In this document: in pieces, positions 6,782-13,538 of the stretch
How positions within the stretch are numbered: position 1 is the stretch's first letter
Layout of the letters: every line of letters begins with the position of its first letter
Assembly (NCBI GenBank): GCA_017507285.1
Contig: JAFWBF010000007.1
Coordinates: 1 to 15,056, forward strand
Source of the DNA: Bacteroidales bacterium
Lineage (GTDB): Bacteria > Bacteroidota > Bacteroidia > Bacteroidales > P3
Direction: 5' to 3'
DNA length: 15,056 bases
Notes under the pieces: generated by a model
The model's input: only the letters and a program-made list of their open reading frames with translations
The model's database searches: none
What the model was told of the DNA's origin: nothing
Translations under genes and position numbers: made by a program

Positions 6782-8101
6782 TTATTTTATTGTTCTAACT
6801 GTTGTTGTTTCGCCAATCCATCCTCCAACGGTGAACGAAGTGCCATCCATTATATTTTCCATAAAAGCATCTGTTTGGCTTGGAAAATGTCTGGAGTATG
6901 TATTTATAAATTTGTTTGCACGTTCTGTCATTTCAGGAGTATCTTCTACATTTTTAGCTTTTATGGCTTTATCTACTGCAGCCCAATAAGCCACACGACT
7001 CATAACAGGACCGCTACCACAGCAACTACCTGCCGATTCGGCATACAATGCTGCTATAATCATATATGGCTCACCTTTAGTAGGGTCTATCTTTGCAGCT
7101 TCGTAAGCAGCACTTCTTGAAGCAGAATATGCTCTAGAACCTTGGTAGGCATAAGCCAAACGCAAGTAGGCCTGATATTTTTTATCTTCGGCTATACCTT
7201 CCACAGCTTCTTTCAAATATTCTGCGGCTTTACCATATTGTTGTTTAGTCAAACACAAGTTTCCCATCATATAAGCCGATTCGGGACTTGGCTCCATTGC
7301 ATGTAGTTTTTCGGTTGTATTGAAAAACAAGTCGGTTTTTGTACAACCTTTACTTTCCAATAAGTTAGATATTTTCTTTATAAGTTCCAAATCATCTGGT
7401 GATGCTTCGTACTTCTTGCCAAATATATCCACAAGTTGCTCGCAAGAAGCGTAGGGCGAAAATGCGGCCTCTACATTTGCCATCGCTACTTGTATGTCAG
7501 CCTTCTTGTCGGGGTTTGCTTTCAATGCTTTTTCCAACAACGTAGAAGCCAAATCATAGTTATCAATAATCAAAGTTGGTTCGGCTTTCTTTTCGTGTAC
7601 ATAGTATATTGTAGCTTCAAAGAATTTATATATATATGAAGCCTCCAAATTTTCTCCATCAATCTTCACTGCTTCTTCATAAAGTTTATAGTAATCAGCT
7701 ACAGCCGAAGTACCTCTCAATTGCTCAAGATCCATAGCTTTACGAGCCTTATTCAAACCTTCTTCTCCAAAATATTGGATTCTAAGATCATACATATTCA
7801 TCAGTTCATCTATGTACTTTTGTTGTTCTTCGCCGGTCTTGGCGTTTGCCATCATATTTTTCAAAATAACGCCTCCGCGTATATACAAGTTTTTGTTATA
7901 TCCGGGACAATATTTCAATATTTCCTTCCAAGGACCGTATGCATCAGCATAATTTTTCATCTTATACGACTCTTGGTACAAGGATAGATTTTCGATACAT
8001 TTCACACTGTCTTCAGGTGTTTTACCTGTTTTTTGAGCATTAGCAGAAACGGCTAAAGCTGTTATCATCAAAGCCATTCCTATTCTCTTGATTTTTTTCA
8101 T
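6782..8101 (-). CDS. Exported tetratricopeptide-repeat protein
   Basis: A 439-residue protein with a signal peptide at 1-22 (KK start, hydrophobic core, SANAQ cleavage region), so probably periplasmic. The rest is helical. TPR-like units are clearest at about 272-350 (SAYMMGNLCLTKQQYGKAAE; AYLRLAYAYQGSRAY; PYMIIAALYAES), with further candidates at about 40-75 and 180-205. A Cys-Cys pair at 360-361 sits in a GSCCGSG loop. TPR proteins are protein-interaction scaffolds, and no enzymatic motif is visible. It lies 60 bases after the OMP gene and 6 before lptC, so a role in envelope assembly is likely but inferred. I do not know a named function for this family. Confidence 0.82.
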   Translation of the reverse strand: MKKIKRIGMALMITALAVSANAQKTGKTPEDSVKCIENLSLYQESYKMKNYADAYGPWKEILKYCPGYNKNLYIRGGVILKNMMANAKTGEEQQKYIDELMNMYDLRIQYFGEEGLNKARKAMDLEQLRGTSAVADYYKLYEEAVKIDGENLEASYIYKFFEATIYYVHEKKAEPTLIIDNYDLASTLLEKALKANPDKKADIQVAMANVEAAFSPYASCEQLVDIFGKKYEASPDDLELIKKISNLLESKGCTKTDLFFNTTEKLHAMEPSPESAYMMGNLCLTKQQYGKAAEYLKEAVEGIAEDKKYQAYLRLAYAYQGSRAYSASRSAAYEAAKIDPTKGEPYMIIAALYAESAGSCCGSGPVMSRVAYWAAVDKAIKAKNVEDTPEMTERANKFINTYSRHFPSQTDAFMENIMDGTSFTVGGWIGETTTVRTIK

Positions 8102-8161
8102 CTCTGTATTCGCTATTTTTATTTATTAATCGATTTATTATTTCCTTTGTATATGTTTCTA

Positions 8162-9493
8162 TTAATCATATTTGCGTTTCTTAAACCACGTATCGCTTGT
8201 AGAAAGCGACAAACCTATTTGGAAATAATTCTTACGCAATATTTCTTTCACTCCATAGGAACCCCATTGGAAATTTAGGTTAATAATGGATTTCATCTTA
8301 CGTACCGGAAGCGACACACCTGCATGTATACCAAAATCATTCAGTGTTTCGTTGGTTCCTGTGAGCTGATTCAGCACGCATAGTTTTCCCAATTCTAAAT
8401 GTACACCTGCTCTAAATGACATCTTTTCAAAATACTTCGATGCCAAATAATCGCCCATCTTTTCGCCTCCAAATGCAAACCTATAACTTTCGGTATAATC
8501 AAATGCCGTCCATCCTCCAAAAATATCATTTGTTGTATTTTCAGTATATTTAGGCATATTCCACGACGAATAGCTTGCATCTAATCCAACCATCCACTTC
8601 TCATTGCGCATCAACGACAAACCAACACCTACAATGTGTGGCATATCCAAAGTGCTTTCATATTCAACTGCGGGAAATATCGTATCACGAACATAATCCA
8701 ACATTCCTTGAGACACAAAAGTATAAACCACAGAATTGTCTTTAACCTTAAGATTTGAAGGCACAGAAGAATAAGTCAAACCCAAACCTAATGTGTATTT
8801 TTCATTCAATTCATGAAAGTACTGCAACCCAAAATCGAAAGTAAAATTGTTTATATGCGTTTCTTTTAGTTTACGAGAATTAAGCATATGTGCCGAATCA
8901 GGAAACTCAAATGTAATAGCTCTTGTTTCTTTTCCAAACAAATAATTCACATTAAATCCCACTGAAAGATTTTTTGTTATCTTAAAAGCATGCCCCCAAT
9001 AGAATTTCGTTACCCCACCGGTTCCGTCATATACACTTTGCGAAAAAAGTGAATCGCCATTACCCATTGTATACAAATTCTTGGTAGTGATATAGCTAAC
9101 CTCGCTGAACGGTAATATACCAATGCTTGTTCGCCACCACTTGGTCAAGGGCATTCCTAACAGTATATGAGTAAGAGCAGCATCGGCATCATAAAGAGAT
9201 TCTTCATTGTTGGTTAATGTAACAAAATCTGCTGCAAGCCCCATATCAAACACAAATGAATTGCTATCCATTGCTGTGTACGATGCGGGATTATTGTTGT
9301 TGATCATATTATTTTTTCGTATTGTATAAGACAATCCGCCCATCGAATTGGTATATGGATGGAAATAAAAAGTTTTTAATTCGCCTACTCCAAACTGAGA
9401 ATAGGGCGAATTTACTCCATTTTGAGCAAAGATAGAAAGTGTTATACTCAACAATAGTACAAACAACAAACCTTTATTTTTCTTATTATTCAT
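8162..9493 (-). CDS. Putative outer-membrane beta-barrel protein
   Basis: A 443-residue protein with a signal peptide of about 23 residues ending SIFAQ. The mature start contains NSPYSQFGVGEL (28-39), close to the SPYSRFGIGDL opening of a widespread Bacteroidota outer-membrane family usually annotated as hypothetical. The rest alternates short amphipathic strands with glycine- and aromatic-rich turns, as expected of a FadL/PorV-like barrel. The C-terminus ends in charged residues (KKRKYD) rather than the aromatic usual for simple barrels. Its ATG overlaps the coaX stop by 8 bases, indicating coupled translation, and it precedes the TPR and lptC genes. No substrate can be assigned. Confidence 0.75.
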   Translation of the reverse strand: MNNKKNKGLLFVLLLSITLSIFAQNGVNSPYSQFGVGELKTFYFHPYTNSMGGLSYTIRKNNMINNNNPASYTAMDSNSFVFDMGLAADFVTLTNNEESLYDADAALTHILLGMPLTKWWRTSIGILPFSEVSYITTKNLYTMGNGDSLFSQSVYDGTGGVTKFYWGHAFKITKNLSVGFNVNYLFGKETRAITFEFPDSAHMLNSRKLKETHINNFTFDFGLQYFHELNEKYTLGLGLTYSSVPSNLKVKDNSVVYTFVSQGMLDYVRDTIFPAVEYESTLDMPHIVGVGLSLMRNEKWMVGLDASYSSWNMPKYTENTTNDIFGGWTAFDYTESYRFAFGGEKMGDYLASKYFEKMSFRAGVHLELGKLCVLNQLTGTNETLNDFGIHAGVSLPVRKMKSIINLNFQWGSYGVKEILRKNYFQIGLSLSTSDTWFKKRKYD

Positions 9494-10208
9494 TTGTATT
9501 CAATATTTTATTAAGTCCTACAAGCAATAGGTTTGAATCTGCAAAGTTCGGAAATTTTACTCGTTTTTCAAAATAAATTGCATCACCTCCTGTAAATATT
9601 ACATTCATTTTTCCAAATTTCTCGACATACCTCTCTACAAATCCTTCCAATTCTATAACTGTTCCATTAATAACCCCGTTGAAGATAGAGGAACGAGTAT
9701 CATAACCAACAATATCCACGCTACCGCCATTATCAAAGGAAAGTAACGGCAATTTATCAGTAAAAGTATGCAGAGCCTTAAATTTCATCGAAATTCCGGG
9801 CATAATTGCACCTCCCAAATATTCGCTGTTGCTAGTTACAAAATCCAACGTAATACATGTTCCCATATCTATAACCAAATTGTTTTGATTTGGAAACAAA
9901 ACTGTTGCTCCCACAGCTGCTGCCAATCTGTCGGTGCCCAAAGTTGTGGGAGTTTTATAAAGATTTTGTATTGGCAACTTCAAATCAGACGATAAAACCT
10001 TGTATGGAATATCGGCAAACAAACCATCGTAATCAGCCGGTGTTCCTACTTGCGAAACAATTGCCCTATCAATCGGATAGCGAGCTAATATATATTCGAT
10101 GTTTTCCCGTTTCAAAACCAAATCGTATATCCATCTATAACGAAGTGTTTCTACATCAAACACTGCAACTTTTGTTCTCGTATTTCCTATATCTACAACC
10201 AAATTCAT
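9486..10208 (-). CDS. coaX: Type III pantothenate kinase
   Basis: Phosphorylates pantothenate, the first committed step of coenzyme A synthesis; cytoplasmic. The 240-residue protein shows the acetate/sugar kinase (ASKHA) fold motifs of CoaX: MNLVVDIGNTRTK at the start (phosphate loop, Asp6), TLGTDRLAAAVGA (about 89-101), VIDMGTCITLDF (about 112-123), GGAIMPGI (about 132-139) and FTGGDA near the end. I chose the ATG at 10208. A TTG just upstream at 10211 would add one residue but is a poorer start. It lies 13 bases after the pth stop and overlaps the OMP gene by 8 bases, so it belongs to the pth-lptC operon. CoaX enzymes are typically insensitive to feedback by CoA and need a monovalent cation. 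Confidence 0.95.
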   Translation of the reverse strand: MNLVVDIGNTRTKVAVFDVETLRYRWIYDLVLKRENIEYILARYPIDRAIVSQVGTPADYDGLFADIPYKVLSSDLKLPIQNLYKTPTTLGTDRLAAAVGATVLFPNQNNLVIDMGTCITLDFVTSNSEYLGGAIMPGISMKFKALHTFTDKLPLLSFDNGGSVDIVGYDTRSSIFNGVINGTVIELEGFVERYVEKFGKMNVIFTGGDAIYFEKRVKFPNFADSNLLLVGLNKILNTNE

Positions 10209-10221
10209 CAATAGGTATCGC

Positions 10222-10785
10222 TTACTTATTATTAAAAAAGTTCATCGTTCTATCTATCCCCATTGTAGCGAAAGTTTTTATGGCCTCGCAAGCCTTATCA
10301 ATCTGAGGATCTATGGTTATAAGTTCTTCGGTCGAGAACTTTCCAAGCACATAATCTATCTGTCTACCTCTCGAAAAGTTATCTCCTATTCCAAAACGCA
10401 GGCGTGCATAATCAGAGTGTCCCAATGTTTCTTCTATGTTGCCCAAACCGTTATGACCACCGGCACTACCTTTCTTTTTGATACGTATGGTACCCACGGG
10501 CAATGCGATATCATCGACTATAACTAGTACATTTTCTATAGGAATTTTCTCGGTTTTCATCCAATAGTTCAATGCTTTACCACTAAGATTCATGTATGTC
10601 GTAGGCTTAATTAGCAGCAATGTACGCCCTTTGTGTCGCATCTCGGCTGTATAGGCATGACGCTGTATTTCAAATTTACAATCGGTACCTTTTACCAATC
10701 TATCCAAAACCATAAAGCCTATATTATGGCGTGTATCTTCGTACTCGCTACCTATGTTACCCAATCCTACTATTAAATATTTCAT
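10222..10785 (-). CDS. pth: Peptidyl-tRNA hydrolase
   Basis: Cleaves peptidyl-tRNA released by stalled or aborted ribosomes, recycling tRNA; cytoplasmic and normally essential. Starting at the ATG at 10785 gives 187 residues, the usual length, with VGLGNIG (Asn10), RHNIGF (catalytic His20), PTTYMNLSG (Asn66), VDDIALP (Asp91), GSAGGHNGL (Asn112) and LRFGIG. These match the E. coli catalytic residues with a two-residue shift after about position 30. The frame stays open upstream: ATGs at 10848 and 10845 would add 20-21 residues (MMNWLKNILSFCKTEKK), and a TTG at 10875 more. With the -7 box at 10863-10870, the 10848 start would leave a leader of only a few bases, so either start is possible. It is the first gene of the five-gene operon. 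Confidence 0.95.
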   Translation of the reverse strand: MKYLIVGLGNIGSEYEDTRHNIGFMVLDRLVKGTDCKFEIQRHAYTAEMRHKGRTLLLIKPTTYMNLSGKALNYWMKTEKIPIENVLVIVDDIALPVGTIRIKKKGSAGGHNGLGNIEETLGHSDYARLRFGIGDNFSRGRQIDYVLGKFSTEELITIDPQIDKACEAIKTFATMGIDRTMNFFNNK

Positions 10786-10862
10786 TTCGTTATCAATCTT
10801 CTTTTCTGTTTTACAGAACGATAAAATATTTTTCAGCCAATTCATCATCGTAAATAAAGATG

Positions 10863-10870
10863 CAAAGTTA
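10863..10870 (-). promoter_or_regulatory. -7 box for the pth-coaX-omp-tpr-lptC operon
   Basis: TAACTTTG on the minus strand matches TAnnTTTG. The expected -33 position (about 10888-10893) reads TTTTAC rather than TTTG, so only half the promoter is well supported. No comparable box precedes coaX, the OMP gene or lptC at close range, which fits a single transcript. Confidence 0.5.
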
Positions 10871-10950
10871 CGCAATTTTTCTCATGTAAAAGTATTTGCA
10901 GACATATTTTTTTTGGAAGACTTTCCAAACATATCCAATCTTCAAATTTA

Positions 10951-11026
10951 CATCACGAGGGAGATGAAATTACATCACGAGGGAATTTCAACGGGATCGT
11001 GATCCAGGTAAACCTCCCTCGCGAGG
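10951..11026. repeat. Four-unit array of 10-bp cores, exact 22-bp period
   Basis: Ten-base cores begin at 10951, 10973, 10995 and 11017, exactly 22 apart: CATCACGAGG, CATCACGAGG, GATCGTGATC and CCTCGCGAGG. The last is a perfect palindrome, the third is GATC-GT-GATC, and the first two join the half-sites CATCA and CGAGG. The first two units share the longer direct repeat TTACATCACGAGGGA (10948-10962 and 10970-10984). A further near-palindrome AGGT-AA-ACCT (11006-11015) is centred exactly midway between the last two cores. The geometry matches the left array at 94-240 although the core sequence differs. Function is unknown. Confidence 0.75.
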
Positions 11027-11086
11027 TATTTACGTATGCAGCAGAGTATATCTATCCGATATTTGTGATATACCGCCAACTGGTTT

Positions 11087-11120
11087 ATACCCTATCATCG
11101 CAATACTGATACCCTACCAT
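11087..11120. repeat. 12-base direct repeat spaced 22 bases
   Basis: ATACCCTATCAT at 11087-11098 recurs as ATACCCTACCAT at 11109-11120, with one mismatch and again a 22-base offset. It is not in phase with the cores at 10951-11026, so it may be a separate relic of the same kind of duplication or a chance match. Confidence 0.5.
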
Positions 11121-11182
11121 GAACAACCATGTGGATTACGCTCCCCAAGAGCCATGGTTTGGCACCGTAAGTATGGGAGTTG

Positions 11183-11226
11183 GAGGTCGTAAACATAGGA
11201 CTTTCGACCTCTAACCCTAATGGTTA
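11183..11226. repeat. Two adjacent short hairpins
   Basis: GAGGTCG at 11183-11189 pairs with CGACCTC at 11205-11211, and the stem can extend through AAA/TTT with one bulged T. Right after it TAACC (11212-11216) pairs with GGTTA (11222-11226). The two are centred 22 bases apart. Neither is followed by a U-run, so they are not obvious terminators. Confidence 0.45.
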
Positions 11227-11248
11227 CACTATCTATATATGGGGCAAT

Positions 11249-11283
11249 AAAAAAAGGGATTCTCTTTTTCGGAGAATCCCTTT
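11249..11283 (-). terminator. Terminator of the second T9SS cargo gene
   Basis: AAAGGGATTCTC (11253-11264) pairs perfectly with GAGAATCCCTTT (11272-11283) across a 7-base loop. On the minus strand the stem runs into seven consecutive U (11255-11249). It begins 25 bases after the stop codon at 11309. Confidence 0.9.
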
Positions 11284-11308
11284 ATAAGTAAAATCATTGT
11301 TTATTTCA

Positions 11309-13207
11309 TTATTTTACTACAGTAAGTTTCTTAACTGCCGAACCTTCGGTTGTTGTGATGGAAACCATGTAAACACCTTTTACCAAATCTTGAGTGTTGA
11401 TTTGTACATTTTCTGCATTTACAGTGAATGTAGCAACTGTTTGACCTACTGTATTGATGATAGCAACTTCTTTTATTGTTGCGTTAGAGCTTATCATTGC
11501 ATAGTCTGTAGCAGGATTTGGATAAACAGAGAAAGCAACATCAGTAGCTTCTTCGATAGAAGTAGGATCTATTTCTACTACATCGGTCAATTTTACTTCG
11601 TTTGCATTCAATATAGTACGAGCATTAACATCAGCATTGTATTCTGCTACAAAAGCTATCATAAACAAATCAGTTGCTTTTACAGTTTCAGGAACAGTGT
11701 AAGTATAAGTTTTGGTAAATGTTCCGTTGGTAGCAGAGTTGGTTATTACGCCTGCATCACCCCATACATTCGACAAAGAAGCACGGATAGAATGGTTGTG
11801 AATATAATTTCTTCCCAAATTTGAACCTGCTTGAGCTTGGTTTATTTTTACATTATCTTCTTTGATATAGAAACCTACGCGAGGATCATTGAAAGCAGAA
11901 ATATCAGATACAACAGTTCCTGATACTGTAGCAGACAATTCGCGAGTTTCGCTATTGAAAGTAACATTTGTAATATCAACTGTTACGAAAGCAGGAACTT
12001 CTGAAGCAGCTTGTAAAGATTCGGGTGTTACTACGCCTACACTCATAGCGGGACCGGGATTGCCGGGATATTGAGTTCTGTCTAACATAGCAGCAGGTGC
12101 AAATGTGGCACCACCATCGTTGAACATAACACACATTTCTTCGCTTTCAGGGATAGTCAAAGCATCTGTGTAATATCCGGCATGGTGGCTCATCCATACA
12201 ACGTTATTGAAGCTAGGAACAAATTGATCCAAATATTCGTGTGCAGGAGGACAGTTTGGACATTTAGCAGTAGTAAATTGTTCGAAGAATACTTTGCGTT
12301 GAGTTGCATTGTCATAGATAGATACGGTAGAACTCAAAACATTGTCAGATGCACTATCTACTACACCATTAGGATTAGAAACTGTAACTTCAATTTCATG
12401 ACCACCTGTAGCAGTAATATTTGCAGCCACGTTGTGAGTAAATTCGTATGTTCCGTTGTAAGCTAAGTTCAAGTCTGTTACAGTGTAAGTAGCTACATTT
12501 TCACCACCATCGATGCTGTAAGTAACGTCAAACGATGTCAAAGGAGCAACACCTTTATTTATTATGGTTCCTTTTACCGAAAAATCGGTGCTAACTCTTG
12601 CGTAAGCAGGAATACTTAGTTTATTCAAAACTATTTCGTTTTGAACAGGAACAAGAACTTTAATATCGTCAAGCATTAGGTAATATCCATCACCTTTGTT
12701 GATAAAAGCAACATAAACAGTATCGCCTACGTATGCATCCATATTAATCATATATTCGTTGAATCCGGCAGGAACCGAAGGAATGCTTAACAAAGAAGCT
12801 GTAAAATCTTCTTTAGCAACACCAACTGTAGAGGCTTTTACTTCCAATACTTCAGGAAAATTAGGATCATAACCTACAGCTTTGAAGTTTAAGTAATAGC
12901 CCGAATCAGGAACTACAATTGCAGGAGTGATAAGCCAACGGTCGCAAGCATTACCTTGTGGCTCTGTCCAAGAGATAGAGATAGCAACTTTTCCAATATC
13001 GGAGAAATTGTAAACATCCCAGCTTTGAGAGAATCCTTGGTAATAGTTTACTAAATCATCACCATAGGTTGTCCAACCTTCAGGAATAGCACCCACGTAA
13101 GTTTCAGGATCTGTGGCTACATTGTTAAAATCTTCCGAGAAGATTGTTTGTGCATTAATAGCAACCGAAACGATGGCTGCCATTACAAATAATAATGTTT
13201 TCTTCAT
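11309..13207 (-). CDS. T9SS-exported multidomain protein with Omp28-like thioredoxin segment
   Basis: A 632-residue exported protein counted from the ATG at 13207. The frame is open 58 codons further upstream, but only this start gives a signal peptide (MKKTLLFVMA... ending AINAQ, 1-20), and the -7 box sits just before it. Residues of about 22-186 resemble a choice-of-anchor J or cleaved-adhesin domain (EDFNN, GWLITP-like, MLDDIKV). About 190-295 looks like a CARDB-type Ig fold. About 303-400 resembles Omp28-family thioredoxin-like domains: FFEQFTTAKCPNCPPAH with CPNC at 316-319. A beta-rich stretch follows, and 556-632 is a T9SS sorting tail (VYPNPATDY, KGVYMVSI, VKKLTVVK). It is probably surface-attached or released. 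Whether CPNC is redox-active is not known. Monocistronic, with its own promoter and terminator. Confidence 0.88.
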   Translation of the reverse strand: MKKTLLFVMAAIVSVAINAQTIFSEDFNNVATDPETYVGAIPEGWTTYGDDLVNYYQGFSQSWDVYNFSDIGKVAISISWTEPQGNACDRWLITPAIVVPDSGYYLNFKAVGYDPNFPEVLEVKASTVGVAKEDFTASLLSIPSVPAGFNEYMINMDAYVGDTVYVAFINKGDGYYLMLDDIKVLVPVQNEIVLNKLSIPAYARVSTDFSVKGTIINKGVAPLTSFDVTYSIDGGENVATYTVTDLNLAYNGTYEFTHNVAANITATGGHEIEVTVSNPNGVVDSASDNVLSSTVSIYDNATQRKVFFEQFTTAKCPNCPPAHEYLDQFVPSFNNVVWMSHHAGYYTDALTIPESEEMCVMFNDGGATFAPAAMLDRTQYPGNPGPAMSVGVVTPESLQAASEVPAFVTVDITNVTFNSETRELSATVSGTVVSDISAFNDPRVGFYIKEDNVKINQAQAGSNLGRNYIHNHSIRASLSNVWGDAGVITNSATNGTFTKTYTYTVPETVKATDLFMIAFVAEYNADVNARTILNANEVKLTDVVEIDPTSIEEATDVAFSVYPNPATDYAMISSNATIKEVAIINTVGQTVATFTVNAENVQINTQDLVKGVYMVSITTTEGSAVKKLTVVK

Positions 13208-13538
13208 GATAAAAGTTTTTTTAATAATACATCTATTAATTTCAATATTAGGTTGCAAAGGTATGTATTTTTTTTCATTCGGCAGACAAAAACGAAATAT
13301 TTTTTTTACCATTTCCTCATATATTGCAGTAAAAATGTGTAAAACAATTATATATGCAACACAATAAAAATAGAAATACATACGTTTTTCTGTCTCTCAA
13401 AGACTAAAGTTGGTATAAAAAGAGACATTATCATAGCAAATTTGGGATGGTATTTTGTCTTTTTCTCTACAAACTCTAATTCTTTTCAACAGAGTCAAAC
13501 AATGCATATAACATTAGATTATAACAAAACATACAAAC
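13208..13538. other. Divergent intergenic region between the T9SS cargo gene and tex
   Basis: About 330 A/T-rich bases. The promoter of the leftward cargo gene lies at 13256-13290. The half next to tex has long T and A runs. I found no TAnnTTTG box on the plus strand that I would call for tex. The nearest, TATTTTG around 13451-13457, is one base short. No RNA gene or repeat array is visible. Confidence 0.6.
13256..13290 (-). promoter_or_regulatory. Candidate promoter of the second T9SS cargo gene
   Basis: TACCTTTG on the minus strand (13263-13256) fits the -7 consensus TAnnTTTG. TTTG at 13290-13287 is a possible -33 element, but the 23-base spacing is at the long end. The predicted leader of about 40 bases ends at the ATG at 13207, which supports that start over upstream alternatives. 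Confidence 0.6.

Larger units (their letters stand above)
10876..11308. other. Gene-free stretch between pth and the second T9SS cargo gene
   Basis: About 430 bases with no plausible gene on either strand. From about 10945 to 11240 it is richer in GC than the flanks and crowded with short repeats: a 22-bp-period core array, a 22-bp-spaced direct repeat, two hairpins and a terminator, each listed separately. I looked for tmRNA, RNase P RNA, SRP RNA and tRNA signatures and saw none. Confidence 0.6.

Noticed and set aside
6654..7120. Overlapping plus-strand frames of 111 and 124 residues
   Set aside because: They are antisense to lptC and the TPR gene, with no signal or domain that would favour them.
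9890..10306. 138-residue plus-strand frame
   Set aside because: It is antisense to coaX and the end of pth, both clearly recognised on the minus strand.
11183..11226. RNase P RNA or other known structural RNA
   Set aside because: The minus strand contains GAAAGTCC as in an RNase P core, but the surrounding conserved blocks are absent and the stretch is too small.
11297..11824. 175-residue plus-strand frame
   Set aside because: It lies antisense to the well-supported T9SS cargo gene and has a Cys/Ser/Tyr-rich composition typical of a shadow frame.
13207..13381. Longer N-terminus for the T9SS cargo protein
   Set aside because: The 58 extra codons cross the -7 box and would bury the signal peptide inside the protein, so the ATG at 13207 is the better start.
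13388..13463. Hairpin from AAAAAGAGACA and TGTCTTTTT upstream of tex
   Set aside because: Only about five clean pairs with a long loop in A/T-rich DNA; not distinguishable from background.
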